NCBI RefSeq assembly: GCF_004682055.1
Contig: NZ_QUZU01000006.1
Location: 124,001-188,000, forward strand
Source: Pseudomonas kairouanensis
GTDB taxonomy: Bacteria > Pseudomonadota > Gammaproteobacteria > Pseudomonadales > Pseudomonadaceae
Direction: 5' to 3'
DNA length: 64,000 nt
The notes beneath the pieces are model-generated. The model did not search any database. It was not told the origin of the DNA and saw nothing but the letters and a program-made list of their open reading frames with translations. Position numbers and translations under genes: made by a program. Positions 63,943-64,000 of this stretch are shown piece by piece. The number at the start of each line of letters is the position of its first letter. The stretch's first letter is position 1.

Positions 63943-64000
63943 ATGCTTGCCTCCCAATGTTTATGCACCAACCTGCGTCGCGCCGCTCGTGGCGTCAGCA
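63943..64000 (+). CDS. start of a MarR-like regulator gene (cut by window edge)
   Basis: An open frame from ATG 63943 runs to the edge and reads MLASQCLCTNLRRAARGVS. The LCTNLRRAAR pattern resembles the first helix of MarR-family regulators. Only 19 residues are visible and there is no strong ribosome site, so the call is tentative. Confidence 0.35.
   Translation, partial: MLASQCLCTNLRRAARGVS

Overview
The window is chromosomal DNA of a fluorescent pseudomonad (Pseudomonas fluorescens group). This rests on gene content and order that follow known Pseudomonas blocks (gbu cluster, cysM-rlmD-relA-mazG, DUF3108-purN-purM-DUF2066, cobO-to-cobS), and on scattered REP/REPIN elements of the GTGGGAGsGGGCTTGCTC type. 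No rRNA, tRNA, CRISPR, prophage or insertion sequence was recognised.

Layout. 1-7.3 kb: a truncated porin gene, a FemAB-like acyltransferase, aqpZ, an ABC exporter, a periplasmic cyclophilin, an alpha/beta hydrolase and a LysR regulator. 7.3-13 kb: a small secreted protein, azoR, an EamA exporter, a divergent LysR/YcaC-like hydrolase pair and an MFS exporter. 13.1-13.8 kb: a lower-G+C Abi-like gene with a HEPN-type motif. 13.9-22.7 kb: an OprD porin, a YbdG-type mechanosensitive channel, a DEAD-box helicase, envelope proteins of unknown role, CvfB and a DUF2177 protein. 22.9-26.5 kb: an NCS1 transporter, a YbfB-type MFS protein and its LysR neighbour. 26.6-28.2 kb: a 40-residue PA1414-like protein and a lower-G+C pair of dehydrogenase/Rossmann fragments with an apparent frameshift. 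28.2-33.7 kb: the 4-guanidinobutyrate cluster (symporter, NCS1 permease, NTF2-like protein, gbuA, divergent gbuR). 33.7-40.3 kb: a DTW-domain tRNA enzyme and a 1980-residue LRR protein with a NEL-type C-terminal region lacking the catalytic cysteine.

40.3-54.5 kb is core: cysM, rlmD, relA, mazG, a DUF2058 protein, DUF3108, purN, purM, DUF2066, an AI-2E family permease, hda and two tandem NlpC/P60 lipoproteins. 54.7-63.9 kb is a late cobalamin pathway operon of ten genes behind a cobalamin riboswitch: cobyrinate adenosylation and amidation, DMB synthesis, aminopropanol arm, nucleotide loop assembly.

The most notable observations are the giant LRR/NEL protein with Gly in place of the catalytic Cys, the frameshifted dehydrogenase-like pair, the solitary Abi/HEPN gene, and two proteins (CobB and an NCS1 permease) whose C-termini are encoded by REP sequence.
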